Assembly (NCBI GenBank): GCA_017302835.1
Contig: JAFLCC010000006.1
Coordinates: forward strand, 186,001-250,000
Source: Deltaproteobacteria bacterium
GTDB taxonomy: Bacteria; Bdellovibrionota; Bdellovibrionia; Bdellovibrionales; Bdellovibrionaceae
DNA: 64,000 nucleotides
Direction of reading: 5' to 3'
Under the pieces are notes generated by a model, which saw only the letters and a program-made list of their open reading frames with translations, ran no database searches and was not told the origin of the DNA. Numbering within the stretch: position 1 is the stretch's first letter; every line of letters begins with the position of its first letter. Made by a program: the position numbers and the translations under genes. Below are positions 9,194 through 17,468 of the stretch, one piece after another.

Positions 9194-9223
9194 ATAATAC
9201 GTATGGTTGCTCAAATTGGATCA
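9194..9223 (-). promoter_or_regulatory. ECF-type promoter for the sigma/chrR operon
   Basis: On the minus strand TGATCC (9223-9218), an 18-nt spacer and TATTAT (9199-9194). This matches the known Rhodobacter RpoE promoter pattern of TGATCC, about 18 nt, then TA-rich -10. Transcription would start near 9187, about 90 nt before the sigma ATG at 9095. Confidence 0.72.
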
Positions 9224-9256
9224 CATCAGGATTAAAAAATATTTTTGTGTAAGGAG

Positions 9257-9286
9257 TGATCCAATTCCTATTTAATAACGTAGTTA
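9257..9286 (+). promoter_or_regulatory. ECF-type promoter for the rightward photolyase operon
   Basis: TGATCC (9257-9262), an 18-nt spacer and TAGTTA (9281-9286). The -35 element and spacing are the same as in the divergent promoter at 9194-9223. Predicted start near 9293, about 90 nt before the ATG at 9385. Two identical -35 elements with identical spacing facing away from each other beside an ECF sigma gene are hard to explain by chance. Confidence 0.75.
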
Positions 9287-9384
9287 AACATTGTATAGTC
9301 CGCGTTGTTGATAACAATAAGGTCTTAACATAATAAAGTTAGATCGATGCTTTTTTATTAAACACCGTTTTAAAGGTTTAGTTT

Positions 9385-10746
9385 ATGCGAATACTGGTAA
9401 CAGGTGCCTCTGGATTGATTGGAAAAAATTTAATTAGAAATTCATTGAGCCTGGGCCATCAAGTCTACGCGCTTGTTCGTAGTCCTGATAAATTTTTTAT
9501 GCTTCCTAAGAAAAATGTCATTGCATGGAATCATAATGAAATTCCTGATTTGTCGGACCTGGATCCGCTGGATGCCATTGTGCATTTAGCAGGTGAAAGT
9601 ATTGCTGATTCCTATTGGACTAAAGACCGTAAAAAAAGTATTGCTGAATCAAGAATAATTGGCACAAGAAACTTAGTTTTGGCCGTCAAGAGATTGCCTC
9701 CTGACAAAAGACCTAAAGCTTTCATTTCTGGATCGGCAATTGGATACTATGGTTATCAAAGAAAAGAGATTTTGGATGAATCAGCGACATCGGGAACAGA
9801 TTTTTTAGCCAAGGTTTGCATTGAGTGGGAAGCAGAAGCACTTGCTGCCGAAAATTTAAAGATGCGTGTTGTGGTACCTCGGACGGGAATTGTTATTTCG
9901 CGTGAGGGTGGCGCTCTTGCTAAAATGCCGCCGATTCAAATTTCTGACGGTCAACACTGGATGAGCTGGATTCATATCAAGGATATGGTTCAGATTCTGC
10001 AGTTGATGATAGAAGATGAAACTATTTCCGGTCCTGTAAACTGTGTTACTCCCAATCCTTTACGAAACAGGGATTTTGTAGGCTTGTTAGCTGAATTCCA
10101 TAAAGTACCACTGATAGGATCAGTCCCTCGCTTTGTTTTGAGTTTGGTATTAGGTGAAGCAGCAAGTGTCATCGTATCAAGCTTGAGCGTTCAGCCAAAA
10201 TTTTTAAATGATAAAGGGTTTCAATTTCAATTTCCGGATTTAAAGTCAGCTCTCCAAGAAGAACTAAAAGATTGGAATAGGTTAGACAATAGTCTTTTTA
10301 AAGATCAATTTGTTCCATTGAAGCCAGATCAAATTTTTCCATTTTTTAGTAAGGCTGAAAACTTAGAAACTCTTACGCCTCCCTGGCTCAATTTTAAAAT
10401 TAAAGCAAAATCAAATGAATTTTTAAAAAAAGAATCTGTTATCGACTATAAATTAAAAATTCATGGAGTTTCAGTTTATTGGAGAACATTAATCAGCGAT
10501 TGGAAAAATAATGAATTCTTCGTCGATGAGCAAATAAAAGGACCTTACTCGAAATGGCATCACCTACATTTATTTGAACCTGTTCCTGGAGGTTGTCTTT
10601 TGCGTGATGAGGTAACTTACCAGATTCCGGGGTCCTTAGTTGGAAAGTTATTATTAGGTCGATGGATTGAAAAAACTGTCAATAAGATATTTTCCTTCAG
10701 GCAAAAGAGAATTGAAGAAATAACTAAACTGGGGCAGTTACAGTGA
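9385..10746 (+). CDS. TIGR01777 epimerase-like protein fused to an SRPBCC domain, 453 aa
   Basis: Residues 1-290 are an NAD(P)-binding TIGR01777-type Rossmann protein, with TGASGLIG at the N-terminus, then AIVHLAGESI, RIIGTR and SGSAIGYYG. Residues about 305-450 form an SRPBCC/START-like hydrophobic ligand domain (FSKAENLETLTPPWLNFKI; later GPYSKWHHLHLFEPV). Standalone TIGR01777 proteins are around 300 residues, so this is a fusion. The reaction is unknown; the lipid-binding domain and neighbours suggest a membrane-lipid or polyketide-like substrate. It is the first gene of the rightward operon, and its stop overlaps the GTG start of the next gene by 4 nt. Confidence 0.85.
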   Translation: MRILVTGASGLIGKNLIRNSLSLGHQVYALVRSPDKFFMLPKKNVIAWNHNEIPDLSDLDPLDAIVHLAGESIADSYWTKDRKKSIAESRIIGTRNLVLAVKRLPPDKRPKAFISGSAIGYYGYQRKEILDESATSGTDFLAKVCIEWEAEALAAENLKMRVVVPRTGIVISREGGALAKMPPIQISDGQHWMSWIHIKDMVQILQLMIEDETISGPVNCVTPNPLRNRDFVGLLAEFHKVPLIGSVPRFVLSLVLGEAASVIVSSLSVQPKFLNDKGFQFQFPDLKSALQEELKDWNRLDNSLFKDQFVPLKPDQIFPFFSKAENLETLTPPWLNFKIKAKSNEFLKKESVIDYKLKIHGVSVYWRTLISDWKNNEFFVDEQIKGPYSKWHHLHLFEPVPGGCLLRDEVTYQIPGSLVGKLLLGRWIEKTVNKIFSFRQKRIEEITKLGQLQ

Positions 10747-11516
10747 GCTCTGTTTCTATTTTTTTTATTGGTTTAGCCTTTTGCCTTCTATTAATGTTGC
10801 TAACCTGGGTGTATGCTCAAAAAATGAATTATTACAGTCTTGTCGACGTCGTATGGTCCTATGGAATTGGTCTATTGACTGTAGTTTTTGCTATGACTGC
10901 AAATGGTACGCCTACCAAGAAATTGATAGCTGTGGTATTAGCATCATGTTGGTCCATACGATTAGGAACCCATCTAGCTATACGACTCAAGTCTCATTTT
11001 CCGATTGAGGATTCCAGATATATCGGTTTGAAAAGCAAATGGGACAAGGCACAGTTTTTAATCTTCTTTCTCTTTCAAGGTCTGTCACAGGCTCTTTTTT
11101 CTCTCCCATTTCTTTTTCTCGTCCAAGATAAGGATCCATCCATTTCAAGTTTGACGGTGGTTGGGATTTTTTTGTTTGCTGCTGGTTTTATTGGCGAATC
11201 CGTTGCTGACAAGCAGCTTCATGCTTTCAGGATGAGTCCCGAAAATAAGGGTAAAGTTTGTGATAAGGGTCTATGGAAGTACTCAAGACATCCGAACTAT
11301 TTTTTTGAGTGGATCATTTGGTGTGGGATTGCTATCGCGGCAGTACCTTCTCCAAATGGATATTTCGCTATTCTCAGTCCAGTGGTGATGTATTTAACTC
11401 TCAATTTTTTGACTGGAGTTCCAGCCACAGAAGTCCAATTGCTAAAGTCTAAAGGATCTCTATACATTGAATACCAAAGGAAGACCAATCGATTTTTTCC
11501 GGGAGCTCCACTATGA
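10743..11516 (+). CDS. DUF1295 (steroid 5-alpha-reductase-like) membrane protein, 257 aa
   Basis: A polytopic membrane protein with about six or seven hydrophobic segments. It carries the DUF1295 signature near the C-terminus: GLWKYSRHPNYFFEWIIW, with the Arg-His-Pro-Asn-Tyr core shared with steroid-5-alpha-reductase and isoprenylcysteine methyltransferase relatives. Such proteins reduce or modify lipid-like substrates in the membrane. It starts with GTG, overlapping the upstream stop (GTGA), and its own stop overlaps the next start (ATGA). The substrate is unknown; the context suggests fatty-acid or lipid modification after photo-oxidative damage. Confidence 0.85.
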   Translation: MSSVSIFFIGLAFCLLLMLLTWVYAQKMNYYSLVDVVWSYGIGLLTVVFAMTANGTPTKKLIAVVLASCWSIRLGTHLAIRLKSHFPIEDSRYIGLKSKWDKAQFLIFFLFQGLSQALFSLPFLFLVQDKDPSISSLTVVGIFLFAAGFIGESVADKQLHAFRMSPENKGKVCDKGLWKYSRHPNYFFEWIIWCGIAIAAVPSPNGYFAILSPVVMYLTLNFLTGVPATEVQLLKSKGSLYIEYQRKTNRFFPGAPL

Positions 11517-12763
11517 AAGTTGCTATCATTGGCGCTGGAATCAGCGGCTTAGCTGTGGCATTGATTCTAAACGACAAATTTGAGGTTCATCTTTTTGAAT
11601 CAGACCCAAGATTGGGTGGGCATGCAAACACCGTAAATGTTCAAGACAATGAAAGTGGAAATGTGGCAGTGGATACAGGTTTTTTAGTTTACAATACTCT
11701 GACTTATCCACACTTCACAAAATTCTTAGATTATCTGGGTGTTGAGTCAGTCGAATCCGACATGACATTATCCATTCAAACGAAAGATGGTATTGAGTGG
11801 GGAGGAGAAAACCTTAAAACCATTTTCGCTCAAAGACGTAATTTATTTCGTCCTTCTTTTCTTAGAATGCTTTTAGATATAGTTCGTTTTAATAGAAACG
11901 CCGGAGAGAATCTTCGGTTAAGTATTAAAAATAACTGGACTCTCGGTGAACTTGTTGATTTTTTGAAATGCAATGAATCTTTTAAGAATCACTATCTTCT
12001 GCCTATGACGGGCGCCATTTGGTCGATGTCGTATGAAAACGCCCTCAAATTTCCTGCTGAAACATTTCTGACATTTTGTATAAATCATCGGCTTTTGCAG
12101 ATCAACGATCGACCCATTTGGCGAACTATTAAAGGCGGCTCAATTAACTATGTGAACCGTGTTTTTGATAAGCTCGAGCGTGTCCATCTAGGAACAAAGG
12201 TCACAGCCATACGAAAGAAGCCCAACAGTATTGGGGTCCTCACTCCAAACTCAGAAATTGATTTTGATAAAGTTATACTTGCTACACACGCACCTACATC
12301 AAAAAAAATCATTCAGAACGATTTTCCAGAGCTTGCTAAAGAAATCGCCTGCTTTGATGTAACAACGAATCAGGTTGTTTTGCATGGAGATAGGTCAGTT
12401 ATGCCAAAAACCGAATTGTGTTGGTCAGCATGGAATGTTTTGGCCCAAGGGAAAGCAAATAGTAACGAAGAAATTTCCCTTACTTATTATATCAACAAGC
12501 TTCAGCCCTTGAATTCAAAGAAGAATTACTTTGTAACTTTGAATGGCAAAAATGATTTCGCAAGCACGCATCTAAAATTGCATTACGATCATCCTCAATT
12601 TAATTTTCAAGCCATAGAGGCTCAAAAACGTCTTCCCGATATTCAAGGGACAGAAGGAATTTTCTTTGCGGGAGCATGGACTCGTTATGGATTTCATGAA
12701 GACGGAATACTGAGCGCGGTAAATGTTGCAAAGTTAATGGGAGTTGTACCCCCATGGATTTAA
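11513..12763 (+). CDS. FAD-dependent amine-oxidase-like oxidoreductase, 416 aa
   Basis: The N-terminal dinucleotide fold has GAGISGLAVAL at residues 7-17, the Glu-Ser-Asp end of beta-2, and the RLGGHANTV motif typical of this flavoprotein group (the NAD/FAD protein paired with DUF1365 and CFA synthase). The C-terminal FAD motif is FFAGAWTRYGFHEDGILSA. Related genes in RpoE/ChrR regulons have been tied to furan fatty acid formation, where a desaturase acts on a methylated fatty acyl chain. Whether this protein does that is inference. It is coupled by short overlaps to the genes on both sides. Confidence 0.87.
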   Translation: MKVAIIGAGISGLAVALILNDKFEVHLFESDPRLGGHANTVNVQDNESGNVAVDTGFLVYNTLTYPHFTKFLDYLGVESVESDMTLSIQTKDGIEWGGENLKTIFAQRRNLFRPSFLRMLLDIVRFNRNAGENLRLSIKNNWTLGELVDFLKCNESFKNHYLLPMTGAIWSMSYENALKFPAETFLTFCINHRLLQINDRPIWRTIKGGSINYVNRVFDKLERVHLGTKVTAIRKKPNSIGVLTPNSEIDFDKVILATHAPTSKKIIQNDFPELAKEIACFDVTTNQVVLHGDRSVMPKTELCWSAWNVLAQGKANSNEEISLTYYINKLQPLNSKKNYFVTLNGKNDFASTHLKLHYDHPQFNFQAIEAQKRLPDIQGTEGIFFAGAWTRYGFHEDGILSAVNVAKLMGVVPPWI

Positions 12764-13584
12764 AAGATCAAAATACGGTATTAATTGGGGAAGGATTTGT
12801 TTGGCATTCTAGGCCTCCTGTTCATAAAAGCGAAAATAGTTTTATAGGAAGAATCAGAAAAAAAATTAAGTCACCTTATAGTTTTACATACCCGATATTT
12901 AACCTTCTTGTTCCAGTTCACAACGAAAAGGTTTTAAAAAGTTTAGAAAAAGGATTTTTTCTTTCTCTAAAACCTAAAGATTATTTAAATTCTAAAGAAG
13001 CTAGTTTAAAAGAAAAAATTTTAGAATTTATAGCTAAGGAGCTCAATTATACTTGTGATCAGATTTGGCTTCAGACATTGCCGAGAATGTTCGGATATGT
13101 ATTTAATCCAGTTAGTTTTTGGTACTGTTACAGTGGCGGAAAATTAGACTCGGTTTTATGTGAAGTTAACAATACTTTTGGTGACAAGCACTTCTATTTT
13201 ATAAAAGGCGTTAATTCAACCGGTCCCAAGATACACCAGACAATTAAAAAATTTCATGTGTCACCCTTTCTTGACATTGAGGGACACTATAAATTTAAAT
13301 TTACTGAATCTGAAAAAGAAAACGAAGTAAGTATTCAGCTCTTTAATAAATCAGAATTGAAAATCAATACTAAAATCAAATTGAAATACCAGCCTTTTGA
13401 AAAATATTCGTCACTTTACGTTCTAAGGAAATACGGATGGCTGACTCTAATGGTAATTCTTAGGATTCATTTGCAAGCCCTTATTTTGTGGTTGAGGGGT
13501 GCAGATTTTTTTAAAAGACCATCACCACCCAAGGAGAAAATTACTTATGAATTTACAGAACATAAACAATCAAGTTCTATTTAA
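12754..13584 (+). CDS. DUF1365 family protein, 276 aa
   Basis: The family core is plain: TLPRMFGYVFNPVSFWYC followed by EVNNTFGDKHFY, then KKFHVSPF and, near the C-terminus, LTLMVILRIHLQALILW. DUF1365 almost always lies between the FAD amine-oxidase-like gene and a CFA synthase, as here, and is thought to belong to the same lipid pathway; its reaction is unknown. It overlaps the FAD gene by 10 nt, with no visible Shine-Dalgarno, so translation is probably coupled. The start of the CFA stub at 13547 lies inside its 3' end. Confidence 0.88.
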   Translation: MDLKDQNTVLIGEGFVWHSRPPVHKSENSFIGRIRKKIKSPYSFTYPIFNLLVPVHNEKVLKSLEKGFFLSLKPKDYLNSKEASLKEKILEFIAKELNYTCDQIWLQTLPRMFGYVFNPVSFWYCYSGGKLDSVLCEVNNTFGDKHFYFIKGVNSTGPKIHQTIKKFHVSPFLDIEGHYKFKFTESEKENEVSIQLFNKSELKINTKIKLKYQPFEKYSSLYVLRKYGWLTLMVILRIHLQALILWLRGADFFKRPSPPKEKITYEFTEHKQSSSI

Positions 13585-13792
13585 AGTTCTTGAAAGAGCT
13601 AAATTTGGTTCTATTGGACTAAAATTCATGGACCCAAGAACCGAATATAAGTTCGGCGAAGGACCGCAGGTCGCTGAGATTTTCGTAAAAAATGGAGGCG
13701 TTTTAAATGAGATAGTTTCTGGAGGAGACATTGAACTTGCGGCAGCAATTAAAAGAATAAATGTAGCCCATTTTTCACTTCAAAAAACCTAG
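13547..13792 (+). CDS. Stub of cyclopropane-fatty-acyl-phospholipid synthase (N-terminal domain only), 81 aa
   Basis: The product resembles only the N-terminal domain of CFA synthases: FGSIGLKFMDPRTEYKFGEG, then AEIFVKNGGVLNEIVSGGDI. In full-length enzymes this leads into L-G-E-x-Y and then a 300-residue SAM-dependent methyltransferase. Here the chain ends about 20 residues after GGDI. There is no room for the methyltransferase before the photolyase gene 26 nt downstream, and no continuation in another frame. AAGGAG lies 9 nt before the ATG, so the stub is probably still translated. It sits exactly where a full CFA gene is found after DUF1365 in related operons. It could be a decayed gene or a retained small lipid-binding domain. 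Confidence 0.6.
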   Translation: MNLQNINNQVLFKVLERAKFGSIGLKFMDPRTEYKFGEGPQVAEIFVKNGGVLNEIVSGGDIELAAAIKRINVAHFSLQKT

Positions 13793-13817
13793 TAATTTAT
13801 TAAAGCGAGGAACGAAA

Positions 13818-15287
13818 ATGAGCCAGTCATGGGCAATTCATTGGTTTAGAAGAGATTTGCGAATCATAGGAAACAAATCTCTTCGAGAAGTGTGGAAGAA
13901 AACCAATGGACGAGTCGTCGGCATTTTTTGTTTCGACTCAAACTTTCTTGCAAGAGATGATTTTTCCTATAACCGATTTGCTTTTTTTTTAAAAACACTT
14001 AAAAGTTTGAAAGAGGAGTTTAATTCTTTAGGTGGAGATTTAATAGTGGTTGATAGGCAGCCTTCTGTTTTTTTTTCATTTCTAGTAAATTCACTAAAAA
14101 AAACAAAGAAGTCATTACCGAGCTATGTTTCGTGGAACAGAGACTACGAGCCCTTTGCCTGTGCAAGGGATAAAAAAATGGAAGAGTTGATTTCATCTTT
14201 TGATATTCATGTTATTACGGCAAGAGATCATCTTGTTTTCGAGCCGCATGAAATTAGGAAAGACGATGGTTCTTACTATCAAGTCTATTCTCCATTCAGC
14301 CGAAAATGGCTGGAGCTTCTAAATTCTCAGCCTGGAGGCGATAGAGTTTCAAACGAGCTTATTCTAAATGATAATTCTGCTAATAAAAAACAATTATTTA
14401 ATCTGAAGTGGAAAGAGATTTTGCCATCAGGGTTGGAAATTCGCGACGATCTCGAAGATTTCGAGAAAAAGAATTTAAAACACGTTACAATTTCCATACC
14501 AGATGCCGGCAGCAGAGTTGCCTGGGCTGCCTTAAAACAATTCTCGAAAAAAATTGAAGCCTATAAAGACATGCGGGATTTTCCATATATCGAAGGAACC
14601 TCTCGACTATCAATTTATTTAAAAAATGGAAGCTTAACTTGCAGCCAAATTCTCACGTATCTTAATTTAATAAATTTACCATTGAAGAATTCTGAGGGTC
14701 CGAATCAGTTTTTAAAAGAAATTATTTGGAGGGAATTTTACTACCATATTTTATACCACAGACCTGATGTTGAAAGAACGGCATTCAAAATGAGCTATCA
14801 AAACATCAAATGGGAAAATCGTTCTGATTATTTTGAAAGATGGAAAGAAGGAACGACTGGCTTTCCAATTGTCGACGCTGGAATGAGAGAGCTTCGAGAT
14901 ACAGGCTTCATGCACAACAGGGTTCGGATGATTGTCGCTTCATTTTTGGTAAAAGATTTATTGATTGATTGGCGTTGGGGTGAAAAACATTTCATGAAGT
15001 ACCTTTTAGATGGAGATCTAGCCCCAAATAATGGCGGTTGGCAATGGGCTGCGTCCACAGGCTGTGATTCTCAACCCTACTTTCGAATTTTCAATCCGTG
15101 GCTTCAAAGCAAAAAATTTGATCCAAAAGGTAGGTATATTAAAAAATATATCCCAGAGTTACGCGAAGCTACTCCCAAAGAAATACATGAGCCCGATGCA
15201 GACCGAAGTCGTTGGAAATACCCACCTCCTGTAGTTGACCATTTTAGACAAAAGAAAAAGGCACTAGAGCTTTTTAAAATTAGTTGA
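13818..15287 (+). CDS. phrB: Deoxyribodipyrimidine photolyase (class I), 489 aa
   Basis: The N-terminal photolyase fold starts WAIHWFRRDLRI. The FAD domain has EIIWREFYYHILYHRPDV, FPIVDAGMRELRDTGFMHNRVRMIVASFL and NNGGWQWAASTGCDSQPYFRIFNP, the signature of light-driven cyclobutane-dimer repair enzymes. The length is usual. It is the last gene of the rightward operon, 25 nt after the CFA stub, with GAGG upstream of the ATG. Photolyase is a core target of RpoE/ChrR systems in other bacteria, which supports the stress-regulon reading. A cryptochrome function cannot be excluded by sequence alone. Confidence 0.95.
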   Translation: MSQSWAIHWFRRDLRIIGNKSLREVWKKTNGRVVGIFCFDSNFLARDDFSYNRFAFFLKTLKSLKEEFNSLGGDLIVVDRQPSVFFSFLVNSLKKTKKSLPSYVSWNRDYEPFACARDKKMEELISSFDIHVITARDHLVFEPHEIRKDDGSYYQVYSPFSRKWLELLNSQPGGDRVSNELILNDNSANKKQLFNLKWKEILPSGLEIRDDLEDFEKKNLKHVTISIPDAGSRVAWAALKQFSKKIEAYKDMRDFPYIEGTSRLSIYLKNGSLTCSQILTYLNLINLPLKNSEGPNQFLKEIIWREFYYHILYHRPDVERTAFKMSYQNIKWENRSDYFERWKEGTTGFPIVDAGMRELRDTGFMHNRVRMIVASFLVKDLLIDWRWGEKHFMKYLLDGDLAPNNGGWQWAASTGCDSQPYFRIFNPWLQSKKFDPKGRYIKKYIPELREATPKEIHEPDADRSRWKYPPPVVDHFRQKKKALELFKIS

Positions 15288-15309
15288 AATAGGGTGAAAA
15301 TATTTTTAG

Positions 15310-16317
15310 TTACTTCTTTCTCTTTATGTAGTCGATAATAATGGATGCAACTATAGACGAACCAATCAGGAGGGCAATGATTCCTAAAGACCAGTTGACT
15401 GGAAACTTTCCTCCGAAGGCGTCATTTAGCCAAACCATCTTAAGACCTACGAAAACAAGAACCGAAGCGAGTCCATATTTAATGTAAATGAATCTATCCA
15501 TGACCCCGGCAAGCATGAAATACATGGAACGAAGTCCAAGGATTGCAAAGATATTCGAAGTAAAAACAATTAAAGGTTCCTTCGTTAAAGCAAAGATTGC
15601 TGGAACTGAATCTACCGCAAAAATAATATCGCTCAGCTCAAGGAAAACTAGAGCCAAGAACAAGGGCGTGACATAGGTACGACCATCTTTTTTAAAAAAG
15701 AATTTTTGCCCTTCCACTTGCGGATGGACTCTAAAAACTTTCTTGAGTTGCCGAACCATAAAATTGTTTTCTAAGTCTTGAGGCTTTGTGCCTGCAAAGT
15801 ACATTTTAAACCCGGTCAAAATTAGAAGGGATCCAAAGAAAATCACAAGCCAGTGGTACTGCATAAGGACCGAACCCATGGCAATGAAAATTCCTCGGAA
15901 GACCAGGGCACCTAGGATTCCCCAAAACAGAACTCGGTGCTGATACATTTTCGGGATTCTGAAGTAAGCAAATACAACAGCAAAAACGAAAATGTTGTCA
16001 ATGGCCAGAGACTTCTCGACCACAAATCCAGTTAAGAATTCAAGAGCAGATGACTTTGCCTGAGCCTCGGGGTCAAATCCTATGATCGAGGTATATCTCT
16101 CGTGCGTCGAAAATCGATATTGCGCATAAAGGTAAAATAAATAGTTAAAAACGAGAGCCAAGCTAATCCAGACAGTCGTCCAAATCGAAGCTTCTTTGAA
16201 GCTGACCTCGTGTGCTTTTTTATGAAAAACTCCAAGGTCAAGAGCCAATACCACGAGTACAAAAGTCGTGAACCCTGCATAGAACCACCAATAATCGTAA
16301 AACGGGAAAAGTATCAT
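15310..16317 (-). CDS. TerC/Alx family membrane protein, 335 aa
   Basis: A polytopic protein of about nine hydrophobic segments. The family motifs include LTGFVVEKSLAIDNIFVFAV near residue 95 and LELSDIIFAVDSVPAIFALT near residue 230, with the acidic residues in the membrane that mark TerC/Alx proteins (manganese export or tellurite resistance). AAAGGAG precedes the ATG. It is convergent with the photolyase gene, 22 nt apart. No yybP-ykoY-like leader was recognised in the 156 nt upstream. Confidence 0.9.
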   Translation of the reverse strand: MILFPFYDYWWFYAGFTTFVLVVLALDLGVFHKKAHEVSFKEASIWTTVWISLALVFNYLFYLYAQYRFSTHERYTSIIGFDPEAQAKSSALEFLTGFVVEKSLAIDNIFVFAVVFAYFRIPKMYQHRVLFWGILGALVFRGIFIAMGSVLMQYHWLVIFFGSLLILTGFKMYFAGTKPQDLENNFMVRQLKKVFRVHPQVEGQKFFFKKDGRTYVTPLFLALVFLELSDIIFAVDSVPAIFALTKEPLIVFTSNIFAILGLRSMYFMLAGVMDRFIYIKYGLASVLVFVGLKMVWLNDAFGGKFPVNWSLGIIALLIGSSIVASIIIDYIKRKK

Positions 16318-16455
16318 TTTTTAATTCTCCTTTAAGCCTTAACCTTTTTGTTATCATTAAATATTTCTAAAAGCAAAATATCTTTAAAATCGATAAAAAA
16401 ATTGATTTGCACTTGTATTTACGATACAAATGTTTTGGAGTTTTTGAGAACCAAA

Positions 16456-16471
16456 TTTTTTTTGGGGGGGG
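16456..16471 (+). repeat. T8G8 homopolymer tract in the LysR ribosome binding site
   Basis: Eight T followed by eight G end 2 nt before the ATG at 16474. The G run is also the only Shine-Dalgarno-like sequence for this gene, so slippage would change its length and spacing. Confidence 0.75.
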
Positions 16472-16473
16472 TT

Positions 16474-17358
16474 ATGAACCAATGGATTAACTACCATCAT
16501 CTTTTTTATTTTAAGACGATTGCGGAAGAGGGAACTGTCTCAAAAGCCGCAGAAAAATTACGGCTTGGCCAGCCGACATTGTCAGCACAATTGAAACAGT
16601 TTGAAGATCATATTGGGGTTCAACTTTTTGAGCGGCATCATAAAAAGCTCACCCTGACAGAACAAGGTAAAGTGGCACTTGATTACTCGAAAAATATTTT
16701 TAAAATGGGATCTGAAATGTATGAGGTGCTTCATGATAGGCTAAAACCGATGAAGCCATCGCTCCACTTAGGGGCACTGGATAGCGTTCCTAAGCAAATT
16801 ATTCTTCAGTTAGTTAAACATGCTTTCAGAATTTCGCCCTGCCAAATCACCTTATCCGAAGGCAAATCGGATGAATTATTAAGAGAACTTTGCTCACATA
16901 GGATGGATTTGCTGGTGACAAATTTTTTACCGACTGGAATTGACGGTAAAGGCCTATATCCCAAGCCTATTACTAAAAAGAATGTAGGATTTTATGGAGC
17001 ACCTAAATTTAAATCCTTAAGAAAAGGCTTTCCGAAATCAATATCTGGTGAGCCAATGGTGTTTCCTACATATGACAGTCGTATGAGACAAGATCTGGAT
17101 CACTGGGCAAAGATGAATAAAATTGAACTCAACATTATTACCGAAAGCCAAGACATATCGGTCAAGAAGCTTATGGCAGTTAACGAGTTAGGATTGATTC
17201 CAGCAGCGACCCATACGGTTACAGGTCAAGTTCTGCGAGGTGAGCTTATCGAAATCGGGCAACTTCAAGGTGTTTATGAGGAGCTTTTTTTAGTTACAGC
17301 CCAGCGAAAGATTGAAAATACAATTGCTTCAAAACTAAGAGATTCTTTTATTGTATAG
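16474..17358 (+). CDS. LysR-type regulator, NhaR-like, 294 aa
   Basis: The N-terminal helix-turn-helix is typical (INYHHLFYFKTIAEEGTVSKAAEKLRLGQPTLSAQLKQFE), closest in style to NhaR-type regulators. It is followed by a substrate-binding domain in two halves. The ATG at 16474 was chosen because it starts at the conserved MNQWINYHHL and has the G8 tract just before it; the frame is open 126 nt further upstream but without family similarity. It lies 110 nt before a baeRF3/SbtA/SbtB gene group in the same direction. LysR regulators commonly control inorganic-carbon uptake genes, so that group is the likely target. Confidence 0.88.
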   Translation: MNQWINYHHLFYFKTIAEEGTVSKAAEKLRLGQPTLSAQLKQFEDHIGVQLFERHHKKLTLTEQGKVALDYSKNIFKMGSEMYEVLHDRLKPMKPSLHLGALDSVPKQIILQLVKHAFRISPCQITLSEGKSDELLRELCSHRMDLLVTNFLPTGIDGKGLYPKPITKKNVGFYGAPKFKSLRKGFPKSISGEPMVFPTYDSRMRQDLDHWAKMNKIELNIITESQDISVKKLMAVNELGLIPAATHTVTGQVLRGELIEIGQLQGVYEELFLVTAQRKIENTIASKLRDSFIV

Positions 17359-17427
17359 AGTTTACAAATACAAAGTAGGTTTTTTATCTATTTTAACAAT
17401 CTCTAATTCTTCCGTAAAGTAATTCAT

Positions 17428-17448
17428 GTGAGGGTATTATACTCTCAC
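17428..17448 (+). promoter_or_regulatory. 21-bp palindrome, candidate operator
   Basis: GTGAG-x-GTAT-x-ATAC-x-CTCAC is symmetrical in nine of ten arm positions. It ends 20 nt before the baeRF3-like ATG, overlaps a TATTAT that could be a -10 element, and is not followed by a T run. An operator fits better than a terminator. The LysR protein encoded upstream is a candidate binder. Confidence 0.5.
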
Positions 17449-17468
17449 TAAAAACTTTAGGAGGATTT

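Noticed and set aside
16318-16473. Manganese (yybP-ykoY) riboswitch before the TerC gene
   Set aside because: No paired core motif could be recognised in the AT-rich leader.
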